The position numbers were made by a program, and so were the translations under genes. A model generated the notes under the pieces. The model saw nothing but the letters and a program-made list of their open reading frames with translations. It did not search any database and had not been told where the DNA came from. This document shows, piece after piece, positions 43,703 through 52,877 of a stretch of DNA of 64,000 bases. The DNA comes from Segatella copri. Its GTDB lineage: Bacteria > Bacteroidota > Bacteroidia > Bacteroidales > Bacteroidaceae. Within the stretch, counting starts at the first letter, position 1; every line of letters begins with the position of its first letter. The stretch covers positions 1,736,001 through 1,800,000 of the forward strand of contig NZ_JAPDVG010000001.1 in the NCBI RefSeq assembly GCF_026015625.1, given 5' to 3'.

Positions 43703-43734
43703 TTTGGTAGTTACATAATTTTATTGTAGATTTG
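43703..43734 (+). promoter_or_regulatory. Promoter of the DUF4492-cydAB operon
   Basis: TTTG (43703-43706), exactly 20 bp, TAGATTTG (43727-43734), about 28 bp before the first ATG. Confidence 0.78.
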
Positions 43735-43762
43735 CAGCAGATTTTTTAAAGAAGGAGTGCTT

Positions 43763-44023
43763 ATGCAGAAGAAAAAGGATAAAAACCTGATGAAAACGGA
43801 TGTGAAGCCGATGAAACTAGGACTTCTATCCCAAATATTCCATCTCTATTACGATGGTTTCAGGACGATGACCCTGGGCAAGACGTTGTGGGCTGTCATC
43901 CTCATCAAGCTTGCTATCATCTTCCTGGTGCTCAAGCTCTTTTTCTTTCCAGATTTTATCAATACGAATGCCAAGAATGGAGACAAGGCTGGCTTCGTAT
44001 CCAAGGAAATCCTGAACAGATAA
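43763..44023 (+). CDS. DUF4492 family small membrane protein of the cyd operon
   Basis: 86 residues from the ATG at 43763; a GTG two codons earlier and an ATG at 43790 are alternatives. One transmembrane helix (LWAVILIKLAIIFLVLKLFFF) follows a basic start. It lies 77 bp before cydA, as in other Bacteroidota, where this small protein accompanies cytochrome bd. It may act as a small accessory subunit, like CydX in E. coli; that is inference. Confidence 0.85.
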   Translation: MQKKKDKNLMKTDVKPMKLGLLSQIFHLYYDGFRTMTLGKTLWAVILIKLAIIFLVLKLFFFPDFINTNAKNGDKAGFVSKEILNR

Positions 44024-44100
44024 AACTCTGAATTTCAATCCCATATTATCGGAAAAAATACAAAAACATTATATAATAACAATTTTAAAACCATTCAACT

Positions 44101-45639
44101 ATGATGACAAATCTATTGTTAGACATTACATCAGCCACCATCGACTGGTCGAGGGCGCAATTCGCACTCACGGCCATCTACCATTGGCTGTTCGTGCCGC
44201 TCACCCTGGGACTGGCAGTAATCATGGGCATCGCCGAAACATGCTACTACCGCACCAACAAGCCGTTCTGGAAGCACGTAACCCGTTTCTGGCAAAAACT
44301 CTTTGGCGTCAACTTCGCCATGGGCGTTGCCACAGGTATCATCCTGGAATTTGAATTCGGCACCAACTGGAGCAATTACTCCTGGTTCGTGGGCGACGTG
44401 TTCGGCGCTCCCCTAGCTATCGAAGGCATCCTGGCATTCTTCATGGAGAGCACCTTCGTAGCCGTAATGTTCTTCGGCTGGGATAAGGTGAGCCGGGGCT
44501 TCCACCTTGCCTCCACCTGGCTCACGGGACTTGGCGCCACCATTTCTGCCTGGTGGATTCTCGTAGCCAACGCCTGGATGCAATATCCTGTAGGGCAGGA
44601 ATTCAATCCCGACACCATGCGCTTCGAGATGACTTCGTTTATGGATGTGGCACTCTCGCCATTCGCCATCAACAAGTTCACCCATACCGTTACTTCCTCC
44701 TGGATCATCGGCGCCACCTTCGTGGTAGCCGTAAGCTGCTGGTATCTCCTGAAGAAGAGAGAAACCCAACTTGCCAAGGCGAGCATCAAGATGGGCGCCG
44801 GCGTAGGACTCATCGCTACCCTGCTGGCTGCGATGACCGGCGACAGCTCTGCCTATCAGGTGGCACAGGTGCAGCCGATGAAACTGGCTGCGATGGAAGC
44901 ATTATATAATGGTGGAAACGGCGAAAGCCTTACGGCGATAGCAGCCGTTCACCCCTTCCAGCAGCCCGATTATGAGAACGAACAGGAGCCAGCCATGCGC
45001 ATCGCTATCCCCAACATGCTCTCGTTCTTAGCCACCCGCACAGCCGATGGCTACGTGCCAGGCGTGAACGATATTATCAAGGGTTACACTAAAGAGGATG
45101 GCACACGGGAACCATCCGTGCAGGAAAAGATAGCCCGGGGCAAGAAGGCGATAGTTGCCCTGAAAACCTATCGCGAAACGAAGGCGAAAGACCAGCTCCC
45201 TATCTTAAAGGAGAACATGAAATACTTCGGATATGGTTACATCAAGGACGCCAAGGAACTGGTACCGAGCATCCCGATCTGCTTCTACGCCTTCCGCCTG
45301 ATGGTGGGAGTAGGCTGCCTGCTCATCCTCTTCTTCGCCCTCAGCCTATTCCTGGTCTATAAGAAGGAAATCGCCCAATACCGATGGTTCCTCATTTCCG
45401 CCATCATCATGATTCCGCTGGCTTACATCGCCTCAGAATCGGGCTGGATAGTAGCAGAAATCGGTCGCCAGCCTTGGACCATCCAAGACCTGCTGCCAGT
45501 AAGCGCCGCCATCTCCGACATCGAGGCAGGCAGCGTGGCCACCACCTTCTTTATCTTCCTGGCACTCTTCACCACCATGCTTGCCGTAGAAATCAGCATT
45601 CTGATGAAACAGATTAAGAAAGGACCGGAATATGAATAG
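44101..45639 (+). CDS. cydA: Cytochrome bd ubiquinol/menaquinol oxidase subunit I
   Basis: Reduces oxygen to water with electrons from menaquinol. 512 residues. QFALTAIYHWLFVPLTLG holds the heme b595 His28; the HTVTSSWIIG motif supplies the b558 His, and SGWIVAEIGRQPW is the C-terminal signature. The Q-loop (about residues 255-385) is long and charged, with no E. coli-like Lys252/Glu257 motif that I can place. It shares a transcript with the DUF4492 gene and cydB. In an anaerobe it allows nanaerobic respiration. Confidence 0.96.
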   Translation: MMTNLLLDITSATIDWSRAQFALTAIYHWLFVPLTLGLAVIMGIAETCYYRTNKPFWKHVTRFWQKLFGVNFAMGVATGIILEFEFGTNWSNYSWFVGDVFGAPLAIEGILAFFMESTFVAVMFFGWDKVSRGFHLASTWLTGLGATISAWWILVANAWMQYPVGQEFNPDTMRFEMTSFMDVALSPFAINKFTHTVTSSWIIGATFVVAVSCWYLLKKRETQLAKASIKMGAGVGLIATLLAAMTGDSSAYQVAQVQPMKLAAMEALYNGGNGESLTAIAAVHPFQQPDYENEQEPAMRIAIPNMLSFLATRTADGYVPGVNDIIKGYTKEDGTREPSVQEKIARGKKAIVALKTYRETKAKDQLPILKENMKYFGYGYIKDAKELVPSIPICFYAFRLMVGVGCLLILFFALSLFLVYKKEIAQYRWFLISAIIMIPLAYIASESGWIVAEIGRQPWTIQDLLPVSAAISDIEAGSVATTFFIFLALFTTMLAVEISILMKQIKKGPEYE

Positions 45640-45692
45640 AAACTTAAGATGATAAACTTAAGATTATGAATTAACTTTATGACATTAGCATT

Positions 45693-46829
45693 ATGACATA
45701 CGAATTTTTGCAATCATACTGGTGGTTCCTCGTATCATTATTAGGAGCCCTGCTGGTGTTTCTCATGTTTGTACAGGGAGCCAACACCTTGATATTCTGT
45801 TTGGGAAAAACAGAAGAAGAGCGTCGCCTCATCATCAACTCCACGGGCAGGAAGTGGGAGTTCACCTTCACCACGCTCGTCACCTTCGGCGGAGCCTTCT
45901 TCGCCTCATTCCCGTTGTTCTACAGCACCAGTTTCGGCGGAGCCTACTGGCTGTGGATGATCATCCTTTTCTCGTTTGTGATTCAAGCCGTGAGCTATGA
46001 ATTCCAGAACAAGATAGGTAATTTTCTAGGACCGAAGACCTTTCAGATCTGCCTCATCATCAACGGCATCGTGGGTCCGCTGCTTCTTGGCGGAGCCGTA
46101 GCCACCTTCTTCAACGGCAGCAATTTCCTGATAGACAAGGGCAATATTACCAACAGTCTGCAACCCGTCATCAGCCGCTGGGCAAACGCCAGTCATGGTC
46201 TCGATGCCCTGCTCGACCCATGGAACGTAGTGCTGGGACTTGCCGTACTGATGCTAGCCCGCATCCTGGGCATGCTCTACATCAAGAACAACATCGATCA
46301 CCAGCAGATTCAGGAGCGCTGCACCCGCCAGTTGCCATGGAATGCCCTGCTCTTCCTATTGTTCTTCCTGCCATTCCTCATCAGATTGATGATAAAAGAT
46401 GGATTCAGCACTTCTTCTTCCGGCATTACGATAGAGAGCATGAAGTATCTTCACAATCTTCTGGAGATGCCAATCTTGATTGTAATATTATTAACAGGTG
46501 TAGTACTCGTTCTCTTCGGCATTTTCAAGTCATCGAGGAGCGTGCAGTATAGAATGGGAATCTGGTTTACGGGCATCGGAACCGTGCTTACCGTGCTGGT
46601 TCTGCTGCTGATAGCTGGGTGGAACAATACCGCCTACTATCCATCCAACATCGACCTTCAGAGTTCTCTCACCCTCGCCAACAGTTGCAGCAGCGAGTTC
46701 ACGCTCCGCACCATGGCGATAGTCTCCCTCCTCATCCCGTTCGTACTCGCCTACATCGTCTTCGCCTGGCGTGCCATCGACCGCAAGCGCATTACGCAGG
46801 AAGAAATAGAGCAGGGAGAAGCGTATTAA
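45693..46829 (+). CDS. cydB: Cytochrome bd oxidase subunit II
   Basis: 378 residues with eight to nine hydrophobic helices. YWWFLVSLLGALLVFLMFVQGANTLIF and the ANSCSSEFTLRTMAIVSLLIPFVLAYIVFAW end are typical of CydB. Located 53 bp after cydA. It ends before a long inverted repeat at 46862. Confidence 0.95.
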   Translation: MTYEFLQSYWWFLVSLLGALLVFLMFVQGANTLIFCLGKTEEERRLIINSTGRKWEFTFTTLVTFGGAFFASFPLFYSTSFGGAYWLWMIILFSFVIQAVSYEFQNKIGNFLGPKTFQICLIINGIVGPLLLGGAVATFFNGSNFLIDKGNITNSLQPVISRWANASHGLDALLDPWNVVLGLAVLMLARILGMLYIKNNIDHQQIQERCTRQLPWNALLFLLFFLPFLIRLMIKDGFSTSSSGITIESMKYLHNLLEMPILIVILLTGVVLVLFGIFKSSRSVQYRMGIWFTGIGTVLTVLVLLLIAGWNNTAYYPSNIDLQSSLTLANSCSSEFTLRTMAIVSLLIPFVLAYIVFAWRAIDRKRITQEEIEQGEAY

Positions 46830-46861
46830 AAAAGACTGAAAAAGTGAGCCACTTCAAAAGT

Positions 46862-47000
46862 CCCACAGATACTACAGATTTACACAGATTCATTCTTGTC
46901 ATAATCGGGAGGAAAATTCCCCAAATATCCAAACAAAAAAATCTGTGAAATCCCCGACCGTACAGGTCAAAAATCTGTGTAAATCTGTGAAATCTGTGGG
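46862..47000. repeat. Long inverted repeat of ACAGATTT/ACACAGATT units
   Basis: Left arm 46862-46890 (CCCACAGAT...ACACAGATT) pairs with right arm 46972-47000 over about 28 bp with 3 mismatches. It also contains direct repeats of ATCTGTG. Convergent genes lie on both sides, so it may act as a terminator. Confidence 0.7.
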
Positions 47001-47009
47001 ATAAAAAAA

Positions 47010-47825
47010 CTACAGCTCTATCACCTCCAAATCATCCGGAACGAAGATTCTACCCTTGAAGTTCTCGGCAGCTTCACGGGTGTAATTTTCTTTACGATTT
47101 GCGAGCGTTTTCTCCTCCGTATGATACAGGACAAGATTCTTCACGCCCAGTTCCTCCGCCAGTTTTCCGGCATCAAGCGCCGTACTGTGGCATTTCTCAT
47201 AAGGCTTGAACGTATCGCGGTCGGCATAGAGACAGAACGCCTCGCACATCATCCAGTCTGCCCCTACTATGTAGCGACGGTTCTGCTCGTTATAAGGCTC
47301 ATCGCCCAGGCACGCCAAGACCAAAGGCTTACCCGATTCATCAGAAGAAGAAGGCAACTCAGCTCGGATTCCGAACTGCTTTTCCTTAGTAGACTGAATA
47401 TCAAAGCATTCCAGCTTCATATCCCCCACCTCGAAACAATCGCCATCTTCCAACTGATGGAACACCACCCTTTCAGCCACCTTAGCCAGTTGCTTCTTGG
47501 CAAGAATCATGTCGATGATGGTCTTGATTACCTTCATCACCTTATCGTTTCCATACACATGGAGCAATCCCTCATAACCCTTACATTGTGCCACCATACG
47601 GATTACCCAGATTACCCCCAACACATGGTCGGTATGCGCATGGGTAACGAAGAGGTGATGAATGTCAGAAATCTGAACATTCACCTTCTTCAGCTGTGAA
47701 AGAATTCCGTTTCCTCCGCCCGCATCCACCAGCATCAGGGTGCTGGGAGTCTGGAGCACAAAACAGGTGTTATAAATCTGGGAAACCGTAGCACTTCCCG
47801 TTCCGAGCATCGTTATTTTATTCAT
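47010..47825 (-). CDS. MBL-fold metallo-hydrolase, ribonuclease Z-like
   Basis: 271 residues. Motif THAHTDHVLG gives His62, His64, Asp66 and His67; GTGSATVSQIYNTC at the start and VGADWMMCEAF, CHSTALDAGKLAEEL and LYHTEE supply the other metal ligands and the RNase Z/ElaC-like layout. The flexible exosite arm of true RNase Z is not obvious, so a nuclease, phosphodiesterase or other MBL role is possible. Single-gene unit. Confidence 0.85.
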   Translation of the reverse strand: MNKITMLGTGSATVSQIYNTCFVLQTPSTLMLVDAGGGNGILSQLKKVNVQISDIHHLFVTHAHTDHVLGVIWVIRMVAQCKGYEGLLHVYGNDKVMKVIKTIIDMILAKKQLAKVAERVVFHQLEDGDCFEVGDMKLECFDIQSTKEKQFGIRAELPSSSDESGKPLVLACLGDEPYNEQNRRYIVGADWMMCEAFCLYADRDTFKPYEKCHSTALDAGKLAEELGVKNLVLYHTEEKTLANRKENYTREAAENFKGRIFVPDDLEVIEL

Positions 47826-47968
47826 CTTTTCGTTATTTTTCGTTATGATATCTATTTTCCGTTCACTCCAATCTCTCTTTCCCGAATGATTCCATCAAAA
47901 AAAGAGCAGATTTTCAAGCACAAAACTACTCATTTTTTGATAAACCACCAAGAAAAAGCCCCAAAATC

Positions 47969-48000
47969 TTTGCTCATTCCAAATAATAATCTTAACTTTG
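47969..48000 (+). promoter_or_regulatory. Strong promoter of a lost gene
   Basis: TTTG, exactly 20 bp, TAACTTTG, reading into 48.0 kb where no intact gene exists. The remnant at 48500 is the only coding trace downstream. Confidence 0.65.
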
Positions 48001-48200
48001 CGGCATAAAAGGTAGGTCCATGCTTGCCGGGTACTCTGCAAAGGCATAAGAAAAGGTTATTTTTCAAACACGCAGCAAAGATAGGAAATCATTCAGCGGC
48101 AGGGGTAAAAACTGATAAAACGGAGTCGAGGCTTTCTAGAGAAAATGGGGACTTCGGGGAGGCTGGTAACAGGATCAAAACAGAAATGATTTTCGGGCAA

Positions 48201-48364
48201 GCGTTCCAGTTGTTCCAGTTGTTCCAATTGTTCCAAATAGGTTTTCATAGGACAATACCCCTTTATAGAGACTCTATAACTACTTAATATATAGATAGTT
48301 ATATATATAAAAAGGTGGAATGGAACGCTCAAAAAAATAATTGGAACAACTGGAACTGGAACGC
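48201..48364. repeat. GTTCCAGTT tandem repeat and its inverted copy
   Basis: Four 9-bp units (GTTCCAGTT/GTTCCAATT) at 48203-48234, and the reverse complement (GGAACAACTGGAACTGGAACGC) at 48343-48364. The arms can form a long hairpin. The leader of DUF3987/VirE-type genes in Bacteroidota elements often looks like this, as I recall. 47826-48200 holds no gene. Confidence 0.6.
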
Positions 48365-48499
48365 TCCGCCCAACCCCACTTCTCTCTATAAGGCTCATAA
48401 TCAATAAATTATGTAGAAATAGAGACTAAGAATTTGAAGTACAATATCCCCATTTCAACCGCTCCGACGATGAAAAAGCCGGGAAAAGGCATCGAATAG

Positions 48500-48820
48500 G
48501 TGCAACTTTTGCTCTCTCAGGCATCAAAAGACATGCAGGAACCCTTATTTGCGATGCTCTTCCCGATACTCGAAGTGGAGATAAATGGGGCTATTTTTCA
48601 GTATTCCGCCCTCAATTAGGGGAAATCATACCGTATGAAGACCTATCTTGTTGCCGATTCGGGCTATTATAAGGAACAACTGTCCAACATCGCTGAAACT
48701 ATCTGTCCCAACTTCCGTGAACACGAAGAAAAGAGATTGGAGAAAAATGTTCCGCTATCGCACGGCATCGCACGCTATCGCACAACTGACAAAACGGGAT
48801 TTCGTATCTTTGCATCGTGA
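48500..48820 (+). pseudogene. Decayed DUF3987/VirE-like primase-helicase fragment
   Basis: One frame reads QASKDMQEPLFAMLFPILEV, then NGAIFQYSALN and a TAG at 48617-48619. It continues in the same frame as KTYLVADSGYYKEQLSNIAE and TICPNFREHEEKRLEK. These parts fit, in order and spacing, the family stretch GAEFQYPDGTW...HLVADSGxxKGQLxxLVExICxxFRxHDE as I recall it. The tail after EKRLEK is unrelated low-complexity sequence, and the N- and C-terminal bulk is missing. Not functional. Confidence 0.6.
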
Positions 48821-48911
48821 TTCAGAAAGCGCGCAAAATCACTTGCCCAGTTGGAGAAAAAAATCTCCCTAATTGGGAAAATAAAAAGGCCTGATTTAAC
48901 CCGATAAAAAA

Positions 48912-48950
48912 AGAGCCCCCAATGCGGGAAAAACATCAGGGGCTTTTATT
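48912..48950 (-). terminator. Terminator of the SLC13 transporter gene
   Basis: AGCCCC and GGGGCT stem, with an inner loop; A/T tracts flank both sides. It is 17 bp after the stop of the minus-strand gene. Confidence 0.75.
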
Positions 48951-48966
48951 TTGATATCAAAAATCC

Positions 48967-50829
48967 TTAGTAAGGAAAAAGGAGCGGAAGAACGAAGGTC
49001 ATCACAACGCCGATGATAATCTGCAACGGCAAACCTACCTTCACGTAATCCATAAACGTATAGCCACCCGCCTTCATCACCAGCGCATTAGGAGGCGTGG
49101 AGAACGGAGAGGCAAAGCACATGCTGGCGCCCAACGTAACCGCAAAGAGGAAGGAATAAGGACTCACACCTACCTGCTGGGCCGCCACCAGGGCAATAGG
49201 AGCCATCAGCACAGCCGTAGCTGTATTGCTGATAAACATCGTCATCAGAGAAGTGGTGAAGTAGATACCTGCCAAGAGAGCCGTAGGTCCCATCGAACCC
49301 AAACTCTCTACCAGCCCCTGAGAAACCAAGGCAGAAGCACCCGTCTTCTCCAGAGCCGTAGACATCGGCATCATGGCGGCTATCAGCACGATACTCTCCC
49401 AGTTGATGGTCTTGTAAGCCGCCTCCACATTCCGAAAACATCCGGCAAAGACGGTCAGCAGTCCGGCGATGATGACCGCCGTGACCGGAGCCACAGGAAT
49501 GAAATCGAACACCATCATCGCAATCATCAGCAGCATGATGGCAGCCGCCACAGGCGCCTTATAATCCAAGAGCACCTTGTCGGCAGTCTTCTCAGGCTGG
49601 TCGATAACCACCCAGTTGCTCGTATCGGTAGCCAGATGAGCCAGATTGGTCCATTCGCCCTGCACCAGGAGCATATCGCCCACATGCAGCTTGGTGGCTA
49701 TCAGATTGTCGGTAATATATTCATCGCCACGCTTTACGCCCAGCACGTTGATGCCGAAACGCTTGCGCAGGTTGGCATCGCCTATGCGCAGACCGGCAAA
49801 ATTAGACGTAGGCATCACCACGATTTCGGTCAGTCCCAGATCGTAGAAATCAATCTTCACATCCTTCATCTTCCTGAGGCCGTAATCGCTGGCAAAGCGT
49901 TTCATCTTCTCCTCCTCACCTATTATATATAAGGTATCGTGAACCTGAATGGTGCTGCTGCTCTTCGCCATGTTCTGGCTCACATCCTTCACCAGTCCCA
50001 GTCGCGATTTCTTCTCGTTTCTTATCTCGATGATACTCACGCCATATTTCTTCTGGATGCTCAGATCCTTCAGGGTTTTGCCCACGATATCCATCTGCTC
50101 GCCATTCTCGTCGAGGGCGGCAGAAGAGCGTCGGCTAGGCACGATGTAGCGATGCAGATTATCGAGCAGCTGATATTCGTCTACCAGGTCATCAAGCGAT
50201 TTGCCCTGCTTCTTTTTCTTACCGCTCTGCTTTTTGCTGAGGAAGATTTTGCTGAGCGGCATGAGCACGATGATGCCGATGGCGATGACGATGATGCCCA
50301 CAGGGAAGAAGCTGAAGAAAGCAAGCGGCTGATAACCGCCCTCGGTCAATACTTCATCGATAACCAGGTTGGGCGGCGTACCGATGAGGGTGAGCATTCC
50401 GCCCAGACTTCCGGCAAAGGCGAGCGGCATGAGGAAACGCGACGACTGCATGCCCGAGCCCGCAGCTATACTCATGATGATAGGCATCATGAGGGCCACC
50501 GTTCCGGTATTGCTCACGAAGGCGCCGATAAAGGAGGTAACAAGCATTACGAGCAGGAAGGTGATGGTTTCGTTGCCGCGCGAGAGCGCCATGAGCTTAT
50601 TGCCCGTAAGCTTGGCAAGTCCGGTCTGCATGATAGCTCCACCCACCACGAAGAGTCCTATCATCATGATGACGATGGGCGAAGAGAAGCCCGCCAGCGC
50701 CTCGGCAGGTGTCAGGATACCCAGAACCAGGAGTGCAGCCAGGGCGGTAAGCGCCACGATGTCGGCCCTCACCCTGCCCCAGATGAACAGGACTACCGTA
50801 ATAACCAATATGATAAGTGTTGTTGTCAT
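48967..50829 (-). CDS. SLC13/DASS-family permease with two RCK_C (TrkA-C) domains
   Basis: 620 residues. Hydrophobic N-terminal half (about 1-200) and C-terminal half (about 420-620) hold repeated membrane domains with FSSPIVIMMIGLFVVGGAI and STALEKTGASALVSQ. Two TrkA-C-type cytoplasmic domains lie between (about 240-320 and 325-395). This order is that of the sulfate/dicarboxylate (SLC13-type) or tellurium-resistance-associated YfbS-like carriers. The substrate may be sulfate, citrate-like acids or other anions; it is not decided by sequence. TATATTTG box at 50853-50846. Confidence 0.85.
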   Translation of the reverse strand: MTTTLIILVITVVLFIWGRVRADIVALTALAALLVLGILTPAEALAGFSSPIVIMMIGLFVVGGAIMQTGLAKLTGNKLMALSRGNETITFLLVMLVTSFIGAFVSNTGTVALMMPIIMSIAAGSGMQSSRFLMPLAFAGSLGGMLTLIGTPPNLVIDEVLTEGGYQPLAFFSFFPVGIIVIAIGIIVLMPLSKIFLSKKQSGKKKKQGKSLDDLVDEYQLLDNLHRYIVPSRRSSAALDENGEQMDIVGKTLKDLSIQKKYGVSIIEIRNEKKSRLGLVKDVSQNMAKSSSTIQVHDTLYIIGEEEKMKRFASDYGLRKMKDVKIDFYDLGLTEIVVMPTSNFAGLRIGDANLRKRFGINVLGVKRGDEYITDNLIATKLHVGDMLLVQGEWTNLAHLATDTSNWVVIDQPEKTADKVLLDYKAPVAAAIMLLMIAMMVFDFIPVAPVTAVIIAGLLTVFAGCFRNVEAAYKTINWESIVLIAAMMPMSTALEKTGASALVSQGLVESLGSMGPTALLAGIYFTTSLMTMFISNTATAVLMAPIALVAAQQVGVSPYSFLFAVTLGASMCFASPFSTPPNALVMKAGGYTFMDYVKVGLPLQIIIGVVMTFVLPLLFPY

Positions 50830-50905
50830 GTGCTTTTTTTGGCTGCAAATATACGGAAATAAAGTGAGAATTAAGAATTTGCGGGAAGAAAAATGAAGAA
50901 AAATC

Positions 50906-50936
50906 TTGCATAATACAGAGATTTATGCTAACTTTG
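50906..50936 (+). promoter_or_regulatory. Promoter of the LMW phosphatase gene
   Basis: TTG (50906-50908), exactly 20 bp, TAACTTTG (50929-50936), giving a 5' leader of about 15 nt before the chosen ATG. Confidence 0.75.
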
Positions 50937-50957
50937 CAAACAAAAAAAGTTAGCAAC

Positions 50958-51446
50958 ATGACAAAGAAAGGTAAACATACCGTATTATTCATCTGTCTGG
51001 GCAACATCTGCCGCTCTCCGGCAGCCGAGGGAATCATGAAGAGTCTTGTAGAAAAAGCAGGGCTTCAGGATGAGTTTGAAATCGATTCTGCGGGCATCGG
51101 GAGCTGGCACATAGGTCAGTTGCCCGACAGCCGCATGCGCAAATGTGGCGCCGAGCATGGCTACAATTTCAACAGCCATGCCCGCCAGTTTCAGAAGTCA
51201 GACTTCGCCCGTTTCGAAACCATCGTGGTAATGGACAACGAAAACTACCGTGCCATTACCTCCATGGCTTCTTCAGAGTCTGATAGGAAGAAAGTGGTGC
51301 GCATGGCCGATTTTCTGACCCATCATCGTGAATACACCACAGTTCCCGATCCGTATTATGGCGACTATAGCGACTTCGAGCTCGTTATCACGCTTCTCGA
51401 AGATGCCTGCCAGGAGTTGCTGGACAGCATTATCGGGGAAGGGTAA
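50958..51446 (+). CDS. Low-molecular-weight protein-tyrosine phosphatase
   Basis: 162 residues from the ATG at 50958; the longer ORF would begin inside the promoter. The active-site loop CLGNICRSP has nucleophile Cys13 and Arg19; the general-acid Asp is in VPDPYYGD. LMW phosphatases of this kind dephosphorylate BY-kinases in capsule control or arsenate-like targets. It has no capsule gene neighbour here, so the role is open. Confidence 0.93.
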   Translation: MTKKGKHTVLFICLGNICRSPAAEGIMKSLVEKAGLQDEFEIDSAGIGSWHIGQLPDSRMRKCGAEHGYNFNSHARQFQKSDFARFETIVVMDNENYRAITSMASSESDRKKVVRMADFLTHHREYTTVPDPYYGDYSDFELVITLLEDACQELLDSIIGEG

Positions 51447-51460
51447 AAACAGATAAAACA

Positions 51461-51509
51461 AAAAGGGATGAATCATCAAAATATCAGATTGATGACTCAT
51501 CCCTTTTTT
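51461..51509. terminator. Bidirectional terminator between phosphatase and mnmA
   Basis: An 18-bp stem (AAAAGGGATGAATCATCA against TGATGACTCATCCCTTTT, one mismatch) around an 11-nt loop, with T-runs on both strands. Confidence 0.9.
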
Positions 51510-51522
51510 CAATTTAAAATAT

Positions 51523-52605
51523 TTATACCGTAATCTCGCCCGAGCCATAGCAACGATGATGATGCTCATCATAAACTACACAGAACTGGCCGGGAGCCAC
51601 ACCATGAATCGCCTCTTCTGAATGAATCATCCAGCGGCCGTCTTCCAGCTTTTCTATCGTAGCAGGATGATACTCCGGCGTATGACGAATCTTGAAAGTT
51701 ACCTTCTGCATAGCTACCTCGCGCGTAAGGAAATGGAAATCGTGGAGAGGAAAATCCTTCTTGTATGCCGACTGCGGATCATAACCATGACTCACATACA
51801 GGATATTGTTCTCTACATCCTTCTTAATCACGAACCAGGGACCGCCGCCAAAGCCCAAGCCCTTGCGCTGGCCGATGGTATGAAACCACAAACCCTTGTG
51901 CTCGCCTATGCGCTTGCCCGTTTCCATCTCTATGACATCGCCCGGTTTCTCGCCCAGATAACGGCGGATATAATCATTATAATTTATCTGTCCCAGGAAG
52001 CAGATTCCCTGACTGTCCTTGCGCTTGGCATTTATCAGATGCTCCTCCTCGGCTATCTCGCGAACCTCATTCTTGATATGATGGCCGATAGGGAAAATCG
52101 CTTTTTTCAATTGCCAGCTCTCTATCTGAGCCAGGAAATCGGTCTGGTCTTTTACAGGATCAGGACTCGTGACAAGCCATTTGTCGCCATTTTCATCCGT
52201 TTCGGTCTGCGCATAATGCCCCGTGGCGATGAGGTCGTAGTTGTGACCCATCTTCTCATCGAAGGCGCCAAACTTAATCAGGCGGTTGCACATCACGTCC
52301 GGATTAGGCGTAAAACCAGCCTTCACCTTCTCCATCGTATAACGGGTTACCTCGTTCCAATATTCATGATGGCAGTCAACCACTTGCAGTTTGCACCCAT
52401 ACTTTCTAGCCACAGCCGTAGCCATCTCCAGGTCCTCCTCCGAAGAGCAGTCCCACTCCTCTTTCTCCTCAGGACCAATCTTGATGTAGAAGCAATCAGG
52501 ATGCAGGCCCAGCTGGGCAAACTCCCAAACCACAACCGAACTGTCGACGCCTCCCGAAAGGAGCACGGCAATTCTCTTATCTTTTATTTCATCAATATTC
52601 AGCAT
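51523..52605 (-). CDS. mnmA: tRNA-specific 2-thiouridylase
   Basis: Thiolates U34 of Lys, Glu and Gln tRNAs. 360 residues. The ATP-pyrophosphatase P-loop is LLSGGVDSSV (residues 16-25); the two catalytic Cys lie in VMCNRLIKFG and QGICFLGQINY; the C-terminal beta-barrel region (HGVAPGQFCVVY) is intact. Promoter box TAATTTTG at 52642-52635. Confidence 0.96.
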   Translation of the reverse strand: MLNIDEIKDKRIAVLLSGGVDSSVVVWEFAQLGLHPDCFYIKIGPEEKEEWDCSSEEDLEMATAVARKYGCKLQVVDCHHEYWNEVTRYTMEKVKAGFTPNPDVMCNRLIKFGAFDEKMGHNYDLIATGHYAQTETDENGDKWLVTSPDPVKDQTDFLAQIESWQLKKAIFPIGHHIKNEVREIAEEEHLINAKRKDSQGICFLGQINYNDYIRRYLGEKPGDVIEMETGKRIGEHKGLWFHTIGQRKGLGFGGGPWFVIKKDVENNILYVSHGYDPQSAYKKDFPLHDFHFLTREVAMQKVTFKIRHTPEYHPATIEKLEDGRWMIHSEEAIHGVAPGQFCVVYDEHHHRCYGSGEITV

Positions 52606-52877
52606 ATTCTTTCCTGTTTATAATAATCCGGTTGCAAAATTACGAAAAAAAACTGATATAATGAGCATAGAAAGGGCTAGAAATGCATAAGAAAGAGAAA
52701 AGAAAAGCCCGCAAAGCCTATTTTCGCTATAGAAAACTCTTATAGCCGCATTCGTAGCTTTTAAACATAAAACGAGTTTTGCTTTCGTTTTTATCTATAC
52801 CTTTGCAATCGATTTCAGAAATCGATAAGAAAGAATGTTTTTGAAAATTCAGTATTTACATTAATAGATAAAGAAAA

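Noticed and set aside
48093..48404. 103-codon ORF with LEQLEQLEQLERL
   Set aside because: It is a translation of the GTTCC repeat hairpin.
42316..48820. Genome-wide TAG readthrough
   Set aside because: TAG is the normal stop of gpsA and the ABC ATPase here, and both interrupted genes look decayed or unrecognised.
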